Source: Pseudomonas sp. PIC25 (lineage in GTDB: Bacteria > Pseudomonadota > Gammaproteobacteria > Pseudomonadales > Pseudomonadaceae). From it: a stretch of DNA of 53,939 nucleotides. Shown in pieces: positions 25,730-35,448 of the stretch. The notes beneath the pieces were generated by a model. It did not search any database and was not told the DNA's origin. It was given only the letters and a program-made list of their open reading frames with translations. A program made the translations under genes and the position numbers. The stretch lies in contig NZ_MUJY01000065.1 of assembly GCF_002286785.1 (NCBI RefSeq), positions 1 through 53,939 on the forward strand, given 5' to 3'. The first letter of the stretch is position 1; the number at the start of each line of letters is the position of its first letter.

Positions 25730-26206
25730 ATGACCCTGAAGACCATCGAAGGTACCTTCATCGCCCCCAAAGGCAAATTCGCCCTGGTGGTCGGCCGCTT
25801 CAACAGCTTCGTCGTCGAAAGCCTGGTGAGCGGCGCCGTCGACGCCCTGGTTCGCCATGGCGTGAGCGAAAACGACATCGTCATCATCCGTGCTCCGGGT
25901 GCCTTCGAAATTCCCCTGGTTTGCCAGAAAGTCGCCCAGCAGGGCGAATACGCCGCCATCGTCGCTCTCGGCGCGGTAATCCGTGGCGGTACCCCGCATT
26001 TCGAATACGTCGCCGGTGAGTGCACCAAGGGCCTGGCTCAGGTCTCCATGGAGTTCGGTGTGCCGGTCGCCTTTGGCGTTCTGACCGTCGACACCATCGA
26101 ACAGGCCATCGAGCGTTCCGGCACCAAGGCCGGTAACAAAGGCGCCGAGGCCGCGCTTTCCGCCCTGGAAATGGTCAGCCTGCTGGCGGCCTTGGAGGCC
26201 AAGTGA
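25730..26206 (+). CDS. ribH: 6,7-dimethyl-8-ribityllumazine synthase
   Basis: A 158-residue subunit that condenses the ribitylamino-uracil with dihydroxybutanone phosphate, the step before riboflavin synthase. Visible motifs are [17 protein letters not shown], the binding loop [22 protein letters not shown] with the catalytic His, and [16 protein letters not shown]. Length is normal. AAGAGAAGAG precedes the ATG. The stop overlaps the GTG start of nusB by four bases. Confidence 0.97.
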   Translation: MTLKTIEGTFIAPKGKFALVVGRFNSFVVESLVSGAVDALVRHGVSENDIVIIRAPGAFEIPLVCQKVAQQGEYAAIVALGAVIRGGTPHFEYVAGECTKGLAQVSMEFGVPVAFGVLTVDTIEQAIERSGTKAGNKGAEAALSALEMVSLLAALEAK

Positions 26207-26691
26207 GCCTGAATCGAGACGACAGCCCGGACGCCCAGCCGACGCCGCCGGCAAAGGGCAAGATCGCCCAGCGCCGGGTCGCGCGCACCCTGGCCATGCA
26301 GGCTCTGTATCAGTGGCACATCGCAGGCCAGGCGCTGAACGAGATCGAAGCGCAGTTCCGCGTGGACAACGATTTCGCCGGCGTCGATGGCGCCTACTTC
26401 CATGAAATCCTGCATGGCGTGCCGCGCCAGAAGACCGAACTGGACGAGGCCATCGTGCCCTGTCTGGACCGGCCGATGGAAGAGCTCGACCCGGTCGAGC
26501 TGGCGATCCTGCGCCTGTCTACTTACGAGCTGATGAACCGCGTCGACGTGCCCTACCGGGTCGTGATCAACGAAGGCATCGAGCTGGCCAAGGTGTTCGG
26601 CGCCACCGACGGGCACAAGTTCGTCAATGGCGTGCTGGACAAGCTGGCCCCGCGCCTGCGCGCGGCCGAAGTGCGGGGCGAGAAGCGCTGA
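26203..26691 (+). CDS. nusB: NusB, transcription antitermination factor
   Basis: A 162-residue all-helical RNA-binding protein that with NusE binds boxA and takes part in rRNA antitermination. A charged, Pro-rich N-terminal extension of about 20 residues is followed by the family core: [20 protein letters not shown], then [31 protein letters not shown] and [14 protein letters not shown] at the end. The GTG start overlaps ribH (GTGA), indicating translational coupling. This position next to ribH is conserved in proteobacteria. Confidence 0.96.
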   Translation: MSLNRDDSPDAQPTPPAKGKIAQRRVARTLAMQALYQWHIAGQALNEIEAQFRVDNDFAGVDGAYFHEILHGVPRQKTELDEAIVPCLDRPMEELDPVELAILRLSTYELMNRVDVPYRVVINEGIELAKVFGATDGHKFVNGVLDKLAPRLRAAEVRGEKR

Positions 26692-26741
26692 ACGGGCGCC
26701 GCTGTCCGCTGATGGCGGCTGGCCCCGAGGCGGTCTGAGCC

Positions 26742-27710
26742 ATGGGTGAGTTCGAACTGATCCGCCGCTTCTTCGCCGCTGCGTCCTGCGCGCAGCCGGC
26801 GGAGGGCGTGGCCCGTGGCATCGGCGACGATTGCGCATTGCTCGACCTGCCGCCCGGCGAACAACTGGCGGTGTCTACCGACACCCTGGTCGCCGGGGTG
26901 CATTTCCCCGTTTCCTGCGATCCCTTCCTGCTTGGCCAGCGCGCCCTGGCGGTGTCCGCCAGCGACTTGGCCGCCATGGGGGCCACGCCCATCGGTTTCA
27001 CCCTGGCGCTCACGTTGCCCATGGCCGACGCCGACTGGCTGCAAGCGTTCGCCCGTGGCCTGGATACGATGGCCCGGCAGTGCCGGTTGGCACTGATCGG
27101 TGGCGATACCACGCGCGGCCCGCTCTGCCTGACCCTCACGGTGTTCGGCCGGGTGCCGCGTGGGCAGGCGCTGACCCGTGACGGTGCGCGCCCCGGCGAC
27201 CTGCTCTGCGTCGGTGGCGATCTCGGCGATGCGGCGGGTGCGCTGGAGCTGGTGTTGGAACGAATGAGCGCGCCCGAACAGATCGCCGCGCCTTTGCTGG
27301 CCCGCTACTGGTCGCCACAGCCGCAGCTGGCGCTGGGCCAGGCCCTGCGTGAGCGCGCCACGGCGGCGCTGGATATTTCCGACGGGCTGCTCGCCGATTG
27401 CGGGCATATCGCGAACGCTTCGGCGGCCGCACTGAAGATCGAAGCCGCCCGCTTGCCGCTTTCCCCCGCGCTGCTCGCGTTGCTGGGCGAGTCGAGGGCC
27501 GTCGAGTGCGCCTTGGGCGGCGGCGACGATTACCTATTGGCTTTCACCTTGCCGGAGCAACATCTCCCCGCCCTGCGTGCCGAAGGCTGGCCGGTGCGGA
27601 TCATCGGTCGCGTGGAGGCCGGCGAAGGGGTTCAACTGCTCGATGTGGCGGGCCGGGTCGTCGACCCACCGGCACGGGGCTATCAACATTTCGGGAGTGC
27701 CGGTGACTGA
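26742..27710 (+). CDS. thiL: Thiamine-monophosphate kinase
   Basis: A 322-residue ATP-dependent kinase making thiamine diphosphate from thiamine monophosphate. GIGDDCALLDLP holds the metal-binding Asp pair, STDTLVAGVHF and SASDLAAMGATPIG are the family signatures, LIGGDTTRGP binds substrate, and ALDISDGLLADCGHI lies in the C-terminal domain. It is 50 bases past nusB and overlaps the pgpA start by eight bases, as in other Pseudomonas. Confidence 0.95.
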   Translation: MGEFELIRRFFAAASCAQPAEGVARGIGDDCALLDLPPGEQLAVSTDTLVAGVHFPVSCDPFLLGQRALAVSASDLAAMGATPIGFTLALTLPMADADWLQAFARGLDTMARQCRLALIGGDTTRGPLCLTLTVFGRVPRGQALTRDGARPGDLLCVGGDLGDAAGALELVLERMSAPEQIAAPLLARYWSPQPQLALGQALRERATAALDISDGLLADCGHIANASAAALKIEAARLPLSPALLALLGESRAVECALGGGDDYLLAFTLPEQHLPALRAEGWPVRIIGRVEAGEGVQLLDVAGRVVDPPARGYQHFGSAGD

Positions 27711-28188
27711 CACGGTAAAAGCACCCTCCACGGTGTGGCGCAACCCCTGGCACTTCGTGGCCTTCGGCTTCGGTTCGGGCACTCTGCCCAAGGCGCCCGG
27801 CACTTGGGGATCGCTGGTCGCGCTACCGTTCATCCCGCTCTGGCAGATGCTGCCGGACTGGGGCTACTGGCTGATGCTCGGCGTCACCATGCTGTTCGGC
27901 TGCTGGCTGTGCGGCAAGGTGGCCACCGACCTCAAGGTGCATGATCACGAGGGCATCGTCTGGGACGAAATGGTCGGCATGTGGATCACCCTCTGGCTGG
28001 TGCCGGAGGGCTGGGGCTGGCTGCTGCTAGGCTTTCTGGTGTTCCGGGTGATGGACATCGCCAAGCCCTGGCCGATCCGCTGGATCGACCGTCACGTTCA
28101 CGGTGGTTTCGGCATCATGCTCGACGATGTGCTGGCGGGTGTCTTCGCCTGGCTGGCGATGCAGTTGATCGTCTGGGCGGTGCTGTAG
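27703..28188 (+). CDS. pgpA: Phosphatidylglycerophosphatase A
   Basis: A 161-residue inner-membrane phosphatase that removes the phosphate of phosphatidylglycerophosphate. FGFGSGTLPKAPGTWGSLVALP at the N-terminus, DHEGIVWDEMVGMWI and DIAKPWPIRWIDRHVHGGFGIMLDD are the PgpA active-site and metal regions. Three to four hydrophobic helices are present. I chose the GTG at 27703, five bases after GGGAG and overlapping the thiL end; a GTG at 27697 is an alternative. Confidence 0.95.
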   Translation: MTDTVKAPSTVWRNPWHFVAFGFGSGTLPKAPGTWGSLVALPFIPLWQMLPDWGYWLMLGVTMLFGCWLCGKVATDLKVHDHEGIVWDEMVGMWITLWLVPEGWGWLLLGFLVFRVMDIAKPWPIRWIDRHVHGGFGIMLDDVLAGVFAWLAMQLIVWAVL

Positions 28189-28196
28189 AGGTTCCG

Positions 28197-28922
28197 ATGC
28201 GCACTTGGTTATGCGGGCTGCTGCTGGGCATGCTCGGCTGGACCACGGTCCTGGCCGGTGAGCCGCTGCCCGACCGCATTCGCCTGGTCAGCGAGGTCTG
28301 GGAAAACCACACCAATGCCGACGGTACCGGGCTGGCCTGGGAACTGCTGCGCGAAGTCTTCGAGCCCGAGGGCGTCAAGCTGGAATACCGCAGCATGCCC
28401 TATACCCGTTCCACCGGGCTGGTGCTGCGCGGCGAGGCGGATGCCTGGGTCGGCTCCTACCTCAACGAAGTCGAAGGGGCGTTCTATCCGCGCTGGCACT
28501 ACGACGCCGACCGCATCTGCGCGCTCGGCCTGAAAGACAAACCGGCACCGACCCTGGAGACCATCGGCGATTACCGGCTGGTCTGGCTGCGTGGCTACGA
28601 GTACCAGCAATACTTGCCGAATTTGAAGCAATACCAGGAAATCCAGCGCTCGGGCAGTATCCTTGCGATGCTCGCGTACGGCCATGCCGACTACTATCTG
28701 GATGCCCAGACCGAGATCGAGGAACTGCTCGAACAGGCCGAGGACAAGGATGCCTACCGCGTTACCCGGCTGACCTTGTTGCCGCTCTACCTGGGCTTCA
28801 CCGACAGCCCACGCGGGCGACAGTTGGCCGCGCTGTTCGACCGGCGCATGGCCGAGCTGGTACGGTCCGGGCGCCTGCGGCCGATGTTCGAGCGCTGGAA
28901 GCAGCCTTACCCTTTCGATTGA
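28197..28922 (+). CDS. Periplasmic solute-binding-like protein (SBP_bac_3 type)
   Basis: A 241-residue secreted protein. The signal peptide MRTWLCGLLLGMLGWTTVLA is followed by an amino acid-binding-protein-like fold: LVSEVWENHTNADGTGLAWELLREVFEPEGVKLEYRSMPYTRS, then GEADAWVGSYLNEVEG and a C-terminal AELVRSGRLRPMFERW. No ABC permease or ATPase is adjacent, so it may work as an orphan sensor or scavenging protein. It begins nine bases after pgpA and precedes the aspartic protease gene, the order also found downstream of pgpA in P. aeruginosa. Confidence 0.85.
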   Translation: MRTWLCGLLLGMLGWTTVLAGEPLPDRIRLVSEVWENHTNADGTGLAWELLREVFEPEGVKLEYRSMPYTRSTGLVLRGEADAWVGSYLNEVEGAFYPRWHYDADRICALGLKDKPAPTLETIGDYRLVWLRGYEYQQYLPNLKQYQEIQRSGSILAMLAYGHADYYLDAQTEIEELLEQAEDKDAYRVTRLTLLPLYLGFTDSPRGRQLAALFDRRMAELVRSGRLRPMFERWKQPYPFD

Positions 28923-28940
28923 CCCATTCGGTGGAACCAG

Positions 28941-29588
28941 ATGCGTCGTTTCAAACTGATCTGTGCCGGCCTGTTGCTGGTGACCTCGCTGTCAGGCCAG
29001 GCGGAGACCCAGGTGCAGGTAGTGGGCCTGTTCCCGGGAGCGGCCGTGCTCAACGTGGACGGCCAGCGCAAGCTGGTGAAGGTCGGCCAGACCGGGCCCG
29101 GCGGGGTGGTGGTGGTCAGTGCCGACAGCCGCGGCGCCGTGCTGCGGGTGGACGGCGTGGAACGCACCTACAGCATGACGCGCGAATACAGCCAGGGCTT
29201 CGCCGCACCGACCCGCAGCCAGTTGAGCATTGCCCAGGGCGCGGGTGGCCACTACTGGGTCGCCGGCTCCATCAACAGCCACCCGGTGCAGTTCCTGGTG
29301 GATACTGGCGCCACCTCGGTGGCGATGAACGAAGCCCAGGCCCGGCGCCTTGGCCTCGACTTCCGCGTCAACGGCCGGCCCATGGTGGTGAGCACCGCCA
29401 GCGGTACGGCCAAGGCCTGGCGGGTCGACCTCAATAGCGTGAAGGTCGGCGGCCTGGAAGTCCTTGGCGTCGAAGCCGTGGTGCTGGAAGGCGATTCGCC
29501 CACCGAAGCACTGCTCGGCATGAGTTTCCTCAACCGCGTGCGTTGGCGCGAGGAGCAGGGCGTGCTCATGCTGGAATCCAAAATGTAG
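28941..29588 (+). CDS. Retropepsin-like aspartic protease family protein
   Basis: A 215-residue secreted protein with signal peptide (cleavage near AQA/SGQA, residue 21). The active-site motif FLVDTGATSVAMN lies near residue 117-130 and a hydrophobic LLGMSFLNRV near the end is the second family signature (clan AA, TIGR02281-like). One motif per chain implies a homodimer as in retropepsins. The N-terminal half (LFPGAAVLNVDGQRKLVKVGQ) resembles a PDZ-less adaptor. Substrate unknown; it acts in the periplasm. Confidence 0.88.
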   Translation: MRRFKLICAGLLLVTSLSGQAETQVQVVGLFPGAAVLNVDGQRKLVKVGQTGPGGVVVVSADSRGAVLRVDGVERTYSMTREYSQGFAAPTRSQLSIAQGAGGHYWVAGSINSHPVQFLVDTGATSVAMNEAQARRLGLDFRVNGRPMVVSTASGTAKAWRVDLNSVKVGGLEVLGVEAVVLEGDSPTEALLGMSFLNRVRWREEQGVLMLESKM

Positions 29589-29778
29589 GGGGTAGCGGCA
29601 AGCTTCAAGCCACAAGCGGCAAGTGAAAGCAGTAGGTGCTTGACGATAGCGTCAGTTCGATTCCCACACTGATCAGATTGGAGCTTGTTGTTGATCATTA
29701 TGATCGACAATTCAGGCTGACCCGCTCGCCGATGCGGCTGTTACAATGCCGCCCTGCCGAATTTTCAGGAGTCTTCAG

Positions 29779-30396
29779 GTGTCCGTCGTCTTCGTCGCCG
29801 CCTCCCAACTGCCTACGCCCTTTGCGGTTTTCACCATGCATGGTTTTCTCGACGAAGCCAGCGGCAAGGAACATGTGGCCCTGACCTTGGGCGACGTGAG
29901 CAATGGCGAGCCGGTGCTCGGTCGTCTCCATTCCGAATGCCTGACCGGCGATGCGCTGTTCAGTCTGCGTTGCGACTGTGGTTTCCAGCTGGAAGCCGCG
30001 TTGCGTGCCATCGCCGCCGAAGGTCGGGGCGTGTTGCTCTATCTGCGTCAGGAAGGCCGTGGCATCGGCCTGTTGAACAAAATCCGCGCCTACGAGTTGC
30101 AGGATGGCGGGGCGGATACCGTCGAGGCCAACGAACAGCTCGGCTTCGGTGCCGACATGCGCGACTACGCGATCTGCAAGCCGATGCTGGAACACCTGGG
30201 CATCACCGCACTCAAGCTGATGACCAACAACCCGCGCAAGGTCAACGCGCTGGAAGGCTTCGGCGTGCGGGTGGCGGAGCGCAAGCCGTTGCAGACCGGG
30301 CTCAACCCGCACAACCGCAAGTACCTCGCGGCCAAGGCCGGCAAGCTCGGTCATCTGCTCGGCAACCTCCACCAGGGCGAAGTGGAACAGCCATGA
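29779..30396 (+). CDS. ribA: GTP cyclohydrolase II
   Basis: A 205-residue zinc enzyme that opens GTP for riboflavin synthesis. Zinc ligands Cys54, Cys65 and Cys67 (SECLTGD and RCDCG) have the same numbers as E. coli Rib[22 protein letters not shown] is the catalytic loop with Arg and Tyr, and LMTNNPRKV binds the guanine. GTG at 29779 is fixed by AGGAG upstream. It supplies the activity missing in the RibBA C-domain. The next gene overlaps by four bases. The 190 bases upstream hold its likely promoter; no second RFN element is seen there. Confidence 0.96.
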   Translation: MSVVFVAASQLPTPFAVFTMHGFLDEASGKEHVALTLGDVSNGEPVLGRLHSECLTGDALFSLRCDCGFQLEAALRAIAAEGRGVLLYLRQEGRGIGLLNKIRAYELQDGGADTVEANEQLGFGADMRDYAICKPMLEHLGITALKLMTNNPRKVNALEGFGVRVAERKPLQTGLNPHNRKYLAAKAGKLGHLLGNLHQGEVEQP

Positions 30397-30812
30397 CCCG
30401 TGGCGAAGTGCGGCGCCGACTGGCCATGGAGTGGTGGCGCCAGCTCGCCCTGACCCTGGCCCCGGTATTTGTCTTCAGCCTGCTGTTCGGCAGCGCCGAT
30501 CCGATCATGCCGGTGTTGCAGATGCCGCTGTTCGTCGCCGGCCTGGCCTCGTTGTTCTTCAGCCTGCCGCAATTCCATGCCTACAAGCGCGGCCTGATCG
30601 CCACCGAGAAGGCCCTGGATACCCCCGAAGAGCCGGCAGCCTGGCTCGAACTGGCGCGACGCCGGCGCATTGCCTTCCTGGCGGCCGGGCTCCCCGCCTG
30701 GATCGCCGCCCTGGCGGTATTCGTCGGGCTTGAGGCGATCCCCCTGATGTTGCTGGCTATCGCCAGCCTGGTCCTGTTTTACCTCTACCGCATTCCGGCC
30801 CAACTGCATTGA
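30393..30812 (+). CDS. Conserved inner-membrane protein
   Basis: A 139-residue protein with four hydrophobic helices in two hairpins ([47 protein letters not shown] and [15 protein letters not shown]) separated by a charged cytosolic stretch ([20 protein letters not shown]). I do not recognise a function. It overlaps ribA by four bases and the btuF-like gene by one base, so the three are coupled. The same order is seen around ribA in P. aeruginosa. Confidence 0.85.
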   Translation: MTRGEVRRRLAMEWWRQLALTLAPVFVFSLLFGSADPIMPVLQMPLFVAGLASLFFSLPQFHAYKRGLIATEKALDTPEEPAAWLELARRRRIAFLAAGLPAWIAALAVFVGLEAIPLMLLAIASLVLFYLYRIPAQLH

Positions 30813-31606
30813 TGCGCGCTGTCCTGTTCGTCCTCTGTTGGCTGGCCCTGCCGGTGCAGGCGGTCGAACGGGTGGTAAGCCTGGCGCCGTCCCTCAGCGA
30901 ACTGATGCTGGAGCTGGAGGCCGGAGACCTGCTGGTTGGCGTACTGGACGGTGGCGAGCGGCCGCCGGCGCTGGCGGACAAACCTTCGGTCGGCCATTAC
31001 GGCCAGTTGGAGATGGAGCGCCTGCTGCGCTTGCGCCCCGATCTCATCCTGCTCTGGCCGGACAGCATCGGCCCCGGCCAGCGCGATCAGCTCCGCCGGC
31101 TCGGCATTCCCCTCTACGAGGCCGAGCCGCATCGGCTGGCGGACCTCGCCGATCAGACCGTCGAACTCGGCGAGCGCATCGGCCGGGGCGAGCGGGCCCA
31201 CCAGGTGACCGCCACCTTCCGCTCGCGGCTGATCGCATTGCAGCAGCGCTATCGGCGCGAGCGGCCGCTGACGGTGTTCTATCAGATATGGGATCGGCCG
31301 CTGTACACCGTGGGCGGCCGGCAGATCATCAGCGATGCCCTGCGCATCTGCGGGGCCGAGAATGTCTTTGCCGACCTCCGCCAGCCGGCGCCGCAGATCA
31401 GTGTGGAAGCGGTGCTGGCGCGCAATCCGCAGGTGATTTTGGCCAGCGAAGCGAAACTGATCGACGGTTGGAACGCCTGGCCGCAATTGGATGCGGTACG
31501 CCATGGACAGGTCTGGGCCGTACCCGACCGGGGCTTGGAGCGCCCGAGCCTGCAGATGCTGGAGGCGACCGAACGGCTGTGCGAGCTGCTGGAACAGGCG
31601 CGCTAG
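30812..31606 (+). CDS. btuF: BtuF-like periplasmic cobalamin-binding protein
   Basis: A 264-residue secreted binding protein of cluster III (Fe-siderophore/cobalamin). The signal peptide ends at PVQA near residue 17. RVVSLAPSLSELMLELEAGDLLVGV, RLLRLRPDLILLWPDS and GLERPSLQMLEA correspond to the BtuF pattern. It would hand vitamin B12 or a related corrinoid to a BtuCD transporter, which is not in the window. The start overlaps the preceding stop (TGATG). Confidence 0.85.
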   Translation: MRAVLFVLCWLALPVQAVERVVSLAPSLSELMLELEAGDLLVGVLDGGERPPALADKPSVGHYGQLEMERLLRLRPDLILLWPDSIGPGQRDQLRRLGIPLYEAEPHRLADLADQTVELGERIGRGERAHQVTATFRSRLIALQQRYRRERPLTVFYQIWDRPLYTVGGRQIISDALRICGAENVFADLRQPAPQISVEAVLARNPQVILASEAKLIDGWNAWPQLDAVRHGQVWAVPDRGLERPSLQMLEATERLCELLEQAR

Positions 31607-31613
31607 TCGGCAA

Positions 31614-32216
31614 TCATGCCGGTGGGTAGCTGTCCAGGGCGCGCTTGATTGCTTCCCGCAGGGCATCGGCGCGTTCGGCCTGGTCGCCCCGGTTGTACAT
31701 CTCGCCAGTACCGCTCCATACCGGTTGGCCGTCGGCGGCGTCGTAGAGATCGACGCGCACCACGATCACCTCTTCCTCGTAGGTGCGCACGATGGGCACG
31801 CTGCCCCAGGCGCCATAGTCATTCCAGTAACGACCGTGGCCGTAGTAGCCGCCGTAGTCCTCGCGGACCTGGCGCAGGCGGCGTTCCAGGCGCATGTCGG
31901 CGCTGACCTTGAGATCGGGCGCGGCGCCGGCCTGGGCCGGACGCAGCCCGCGCTGATCGAGGGCGGCACTGAGGGCTTCGCGAATCTGCTCCGGGCTGGC
32001 CCAGGCCGAGCCGGCCGGCAGGCGGCCATCGAGCCAGGTCCAGCTGCGGTAGCGCCCATAGTCACGCGGCGCGGCCGGGTAGGCGCTGAGGTCGAGGGTG
32101 TTGGCCGCCTGCGGAGGTGCCGGCGGCAGCGGGTTGGAGCTGGCGGTATAGGGATTCGGGCTCTGGCAGCCGGCGAGGCCGAGCAGCAGGGTCACGAGGA
32201 TGAGACGGTTGGCCAT
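31614..32216 (-). CDS. DUF4136 domain lipoprotein
   Basis: A 200-residue lipoprotein precursor with lipobox LLGLAGC (Cys near residue 17) and a Pro-rich linker. The C-terminal domain begins [15 protein letters not shown] and continues [26 protein letters not shown], then [27 protein letters not shown], the DUF4136 pattern. It is expected in the outer membrane; function unknown. GGAGGGAAG fixes the ATG at 32216. It converges with the btuF-like gene (seven bases apart) with no clear terminator between. Confidence 0.88.
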   Translation of the reverse strand: MANRLILVTLLLGLAGCQSPNPYTASSNPLPPAPPQAANTLDLSAYPAAPRDYGRYRSWTWLDGRLPAGSAWASPEQIREALSAALDQRGLRPAQAGAAPDLKVSADMRLERRLRQVREDYGGYYGHGRYWNDYGAWGSVPIVRTYEEEVIVVRVDLYDAADGQPVWSGTGEMYNRGDQAERADALREAIKRALDSYPPA

Positions 32217-32251
32217 GGCTTCCCTCCGGCGAACGGTCCGTTCGCCGCATT

Positions 32252-33004
32252 CTACGCCGCCGGACGGCAGATCCAATGCAGGTAGCGTCCCAATCCGGCG
32301 AAGTTCGGATGGCGCCGGTAGGCCAGCTCCATCTCCAGCAGGTCGATCAACTCCGCGCGGGCCTGGAATTCCTGGGGCATGTAGTCGTGGAACACCCGCA
32401 CGCCACTACGGCTTTCGACCGTCCAGAGCCCATCGAGTTGCCCCTCCAGTTCGCGTGGGTCCAGCGGGCGCTGGGGCGTCAGGCTCTGGCCTTCGCCCGC
32501 GAACTTCTCCTTGCGCAGCTTGCGGAAGTGGCCTTTGAGCAGGTTGCGGTAGATCAGCGCATCACGGTTATAGAAAGCCAGCGACAGCCAGCCGCCGGGT
32601 GAGCAGAGCTGGTGTAGCACGGGCAGGATGGCATGGGGTTCGGCCAGCCACTCCAGCACCGCGTGGCAGAGCACCAGGTCGTAGGGCTCGGTGAGTTGGC
32701 CCAGCAGGTCCTGCCAGGGCGCCTGGATGAAGGAGGCCGGTTGCCCGGCCTGGGCGAAGCGTTCGCGGGCGGCTTCGAGCATGGGTTCGGCCGGCTCGGC
32801 GAGGGTGACCTGATGGCCGCGCTCGGCCAGCCACAAGGCCATGTGGCCGAGGCCGGCGCCGACGTCCAGCACCCGCAACGAACGTTGCGGCAGCGCTTCG
32901 GCCAAGTCGGCCTGGAGCACGGCCAGACGGATCGCGCCCTTGGCACCGCCGTAGATCTTCTCGGCGAAGCGAGTGGCCAGTTCGTCGAAGTGGCGATCCT
33001 TCAT
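32252..33004 (-). CDS. cmoM: tRNA carboxymethoxyuridine(34) 5-O-methyltransferase
   Basis: A 250-residue SAM methyltransferase. [29 protein letters not shown] is motif [21 protein letters not shown] is the region of motif IV, and [27 protein letters not shown], with NPY-like context and the FRDY/HDYMP segment, is typical of CmoM (SmtA), which methylates cmo5U34 of tRNA. The start at 33004 overlaps the stop of the MazG-like gene by four bases, so the pair is coupled. Confidence 0.9.
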   Translation of the reverse strand: MKDRHFDELATRFAEKIYGGAKGAIRLAVLQADLAEALPQRSLRVLDVGAGLGHMALWLAERGHQVTLAEPAEPMLEAARERFAQAGQPASFIQAPWQDLLGQLTEPYDLVLCHAVLEWLAEPHAILPVLHQLCSPGGWLSLAFYNRDALIYRNLLKGHFRKLRKEKFAGEGQSLTPQRPLDPRELEGQLDGLWTVESRSGVRVFHDYMPQEFQARAELIDLLEMELAYRRHPNFAGLGRYLHWICRPAA

Positions 33005-33306
33005 CGGGCGAATCTCCGCTCGCTGTCGGCCAGTTTGGCGCGCACCGCCTGTTCCATATCGATGCCCAGTTCGGCGCAGAGCAACAGGAGATAAAGCACG
33101 ATGTCGCCGACTTCCTGGCCGGCGTGCTCCAGTTTTTCCGGAGGCAGGCGGCGCGATTCGTCCTCGCTCAGCCACTGGAAGATTTCCACCAGCTCGGCCA
33201 TCTCCACGCTGGCCGCCATGGCCAGGTTCTTCGGGCTGTGGAAGCGGCGCCAATCATTGCGGTCGCGGATGGCGTGCAGGCGTTGGGTGAGTTCGTCGAG
33301 GTTCAT
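33001..33306 (-). CDS. MazG-like nucleotide pyrophosphohydrolase
   Basis: A 101-residue all-alpha NTP pyrophosphatase of the MazG/RS21-C6 group. The metal sites are EMAELVE on helix 2 and QEVGDIVLYLLLL on helix 3, the EXXE-EXXD arrangement. FHSPKNLAMAASVEMAELVEIFQWLSEDE is diagnostic. It probably removes non-canonical nucleotides. GGAG seven bases upstream supports ATG at 33306; another ATG two codons earlier is close to the site. It overlaps cmoM. Confidence 0.9.
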   Translation of the reverse strand: MNLDELTQRLHAIRDRNDWRRFHSPKNLAMAASVEMAELVEIFQWLSEDESRRLPPEKLEHAGQEVGDIVLYLLLLCAELGIDMEQAVRAKLADSERRFAR

Positions 33307-33374
33307 GCGCATCTCCTGGAGGCCGCATAGCTTCCGGTGGATGTGCGGGTGGTGCAAGAGGGCGGGCGCCGGTT

Positions 33375-34229
33375 TCACTCCAGCATCCGCCAGGCCCCGC
33401 TCATATGCGGCAGGTCATCCTTCCCACGCAAGGCGAACTGCCCGTGGGCGGCCGGTTCGCTGGCCAGCAGGCTGACCGAGGCTGGCAGCAGCACCGGCTT
33501 CTGGAAGCGCACCTCCACCTCGTATCCGGCATCCGGCAGGTGCCCGGCCAGGGCAGCGAGGCTGCGCGCTTTGTTCCACAGACCATGGGCAATAGCGCGA
33601 GGAAAGCCGAACGCCTTGGCGCTGAGGGCAGAGAGGTGGATCGGGTTGTAGTCGCCAGCGACCCGGGCATACATCCGGCCGATGTTGGCCGGGGCTGGCC
33701 ACTGATCTACCGGCAACAGCGGCAGCGGCGCTTCCTCGATGCGTTCGACAGGCTCGCCGGGCAGACGCACGGCACGGCAAAGGATACGGCTATCGCCCTC
33801 CCAGAGCAGGCCGAGCTGGTCCTCCAGGCGGGTGATCAGGCTGAACAGCGCGCCCTTGTCATGGGGTTGCAGATTGTCCACCCGCACACTGACGCGGAAT
33901 GGGCCGAGGCCGCCGAGGGGGCGCAGCACACGGATGCGGTTTTCCAGATGCACCAGGCCGAGCAGGGGGAACGGAAACCTAGGGTCGGTGAGCAGCTTCA
34001 TCTGCAATGGGAAGGCGAGGATATGCGGATAGGTGGCCGGCAGCCGGCCATCGTCGCGAAAGCCGCAGACTTGGCGGTAGCGCGCCAGGTGCCGGGGATC
34101 GACCTGCACCTCGCAACGCAGACCACGATCCGGCAGAGTCTTGTCCTTCACGCCACGGCGCAGGGCGGCGCGGACGAACAAGCCGGGCAGGGTGGGAAGC
34201 GTATGCAGGTCGAGCCAATCGGTGGACAT
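33375..34229 (-). CDS. MaoC-like double hotdog dehydratase
   Basis: A 284-residue (R)-specific enoyl-CoA hydratase-like protein. The C-terminal hotdog carries the catalytic motif AGDYNPIHLSALSAKAFGFPRAIAHGLW (Asp and His). The N-terminal hotdog is degenerate. It would hydrate or dehydrate enoyl or 3-hydroxyacyl thioesters. The divergent AraC regulator at 34409 and the FabG and thiolase genes beyond make an acyl-CoA module: hydratase, ketoreductase and thiolase. The start at 34229 has GGAGATCGCCC upstream. Confidence 0.88.
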   Translation of the reverse strand: MSTDWLDLHTLPTLPGLFVRAALRRGVKDKTLPDRGLRCEVQVDPRHLARYRQVCGFRDDGRLPATYPHILAFPLQMKLLTDPRFPFPLLGLVHLENRIRVLRPLGGLGPFRVSVRVDNLQPHDKGALFSLITRLEDQLGLLWEGDSRILCRAVRLPGEPVERIEEAPLPLLPVDQWPAPANIGRMYARVAGDYNPIHLSALSAKAFGFPRAIAHGLWNKARSLAALAGHLPDAGYEVEVRFQKPVLLPASVSLLASEPAAHGQFALRGKDDLPHMSGAWRMLE

Positions 34230-34408
34230 GGGCGATCTCCTTGAAGTGGTCCCGGAAGCTTAGTCAGGCCGGGGCGGGACACATTGGCCGCCTGGCGTGG
34301 CGCAGCGGCGGTGCAGTCAATTGCCTTTGTGACGCATTGCGCGCCTTGAGCCGTAACAGCAAAGCTGCATAAGATGGCCCGCCTCACAAATAAGAAGAAT
34401 GCTGTGAA

Positions 34409-35410
34409 ATGATGCGTGATCTGACCGACGATGTGGCGCTGATGCGCCCGGTGATCGACGCCCTGCGTGCCAGCGGAACCGATCCCGATCGGGTGTTGGG
34501 GCGTGTCGGCTTGCCGCCGGGCGGTCTGCCGGCCGGCCGTTTTCCTCATTCCGCCCAGGTACTGTTCTGGAAGGCCGCGGCCGAGGAATGCGGCCAGGAA
34601 CACGTCGGCCTGTACCTGGCCCGGCACCTGCCGGCCTTTCACGGCCTTCTCCTCGAGTACCTGTTCCTCTCCAGCGAAACCTTCGGCGACGGCCTGCGTC
34701 ATGCGCTGCGCTACGTGCGCCTGCTTTCCGATACCCTGAATGCCCGCCTCGACGTACAGGGCGAGCTGGCCACTCTGTCCCTGGGGCAGATGTCCGATAC
34801 CACCCGGCACTTCCCGGAAATGCTCGCCGGGGCGGTGATCCGCCTGTTCGATGCACTCACCGAAGGCGACTTCACCCCGCGTGAGGTACGCCTGATGCAC
34901 TGCGAAGGCGCCCCGGAAGACCTGTACGAAGAGGTCTACGGCTGCCCGGTACGGCTGGGTGCCGACAGCTATGCGCTGGTCTTCGACGCCGCCGTGCTGG
35001 GCAAACCGTCGCGCCACGCGGCGCCGGAACTGCTGCGCATGCATGAATCCCTGGCGCGCCGGCAATTGGCCGAGGTGGAGCGCCTGGATCTGGTGCGCCA
35101 GGTGCGTGAGCTGATCGCTGAGCTGCTGGTGGACAGCGGCGCGACCCTGGAACAGGTCGCCGCCCGTCTGAACATGCCGGCCCGCCGTCTGCGCGAGCGC
35201 CTGGCCATGGCCGGCGTGCGCTTCAACGACCTGGTGACCGACTACCGCTGCCGACTGGCCAAGGAACTGCTGCTGAAGACGGATGAACGCATCGAAGTCA
35301 TCGTCGAGCGGACCGGCTTCTCCGAGCCGAGCACCTTCTACCGGGCTTTCAAACGTTGGGTCGGCGAAACCCCGGTGGAATTCCGCCGGCGCGGCAAGGG
35401 CGAGGTCTGA
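34409..35410 (+). CDS. AraC-family regulator with arabinose-binding-like domain
   Basis: A 333-residue regulator. The N-terminal 200 residues match the AraC_binding-type Arabinose_bd fold of the OruR/ArgR-like group (YVRLLSDTLNARLDVQGELATLSL, MLAGAVIRLFDALT). The C-terminal 85 residues hold two HTHs (GATLEQVAARLNMPARRLRERL and RIEVIVERTGFSEPSTFYRAFKRWVGETPVEFR). Given its place between the MaoC gene and the FabG/thiolase genes, it likely responds to a fatty acid or acyl-CoA and controls this set. Several AAA-rich direct repeats upstream are unassigned. An ATG at 34412 is equally possible. Confidence 0.93.
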   Translation: MMRDLTDDVALMRPVIDALRASGTDPDRVLGRVGLPPGGLPAGRFPHSAQVLFWKAAAEECGQEHVGLYLARHLPAFHGLLLEYLFLSSETFGDGLRHALRYVRLLSDTLNARLDVQGELATLSLGQMSDTTRHFPEMLAGAVIRLFDALTEGDFTPREVRLMHCEGAPEDLYEEVYGCPVRLGADSYALVFDAAVLGKPSRHAAPELLRMHESLARRQLAEVERLDLVRQVRELIAELLVDSGATLEQVAARLNMPARRLRERLAMAGVRFNDLVTDYRCRLAKELLLKTDERIEVIVERTGFSEPSTFYRAFKRWVGETPVEFRRRGKGEV

Positions 35411-35448
35411 CGCGGTAGCGACATTGCTCGGGACCGCCCCGCGCCCCT

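Noticed and set aside
24551-26254. Minus-strand frame of 567 codons across ribBA and ribH
   Set aside because: It is antisense to two certain genes and has no recognisable domain.
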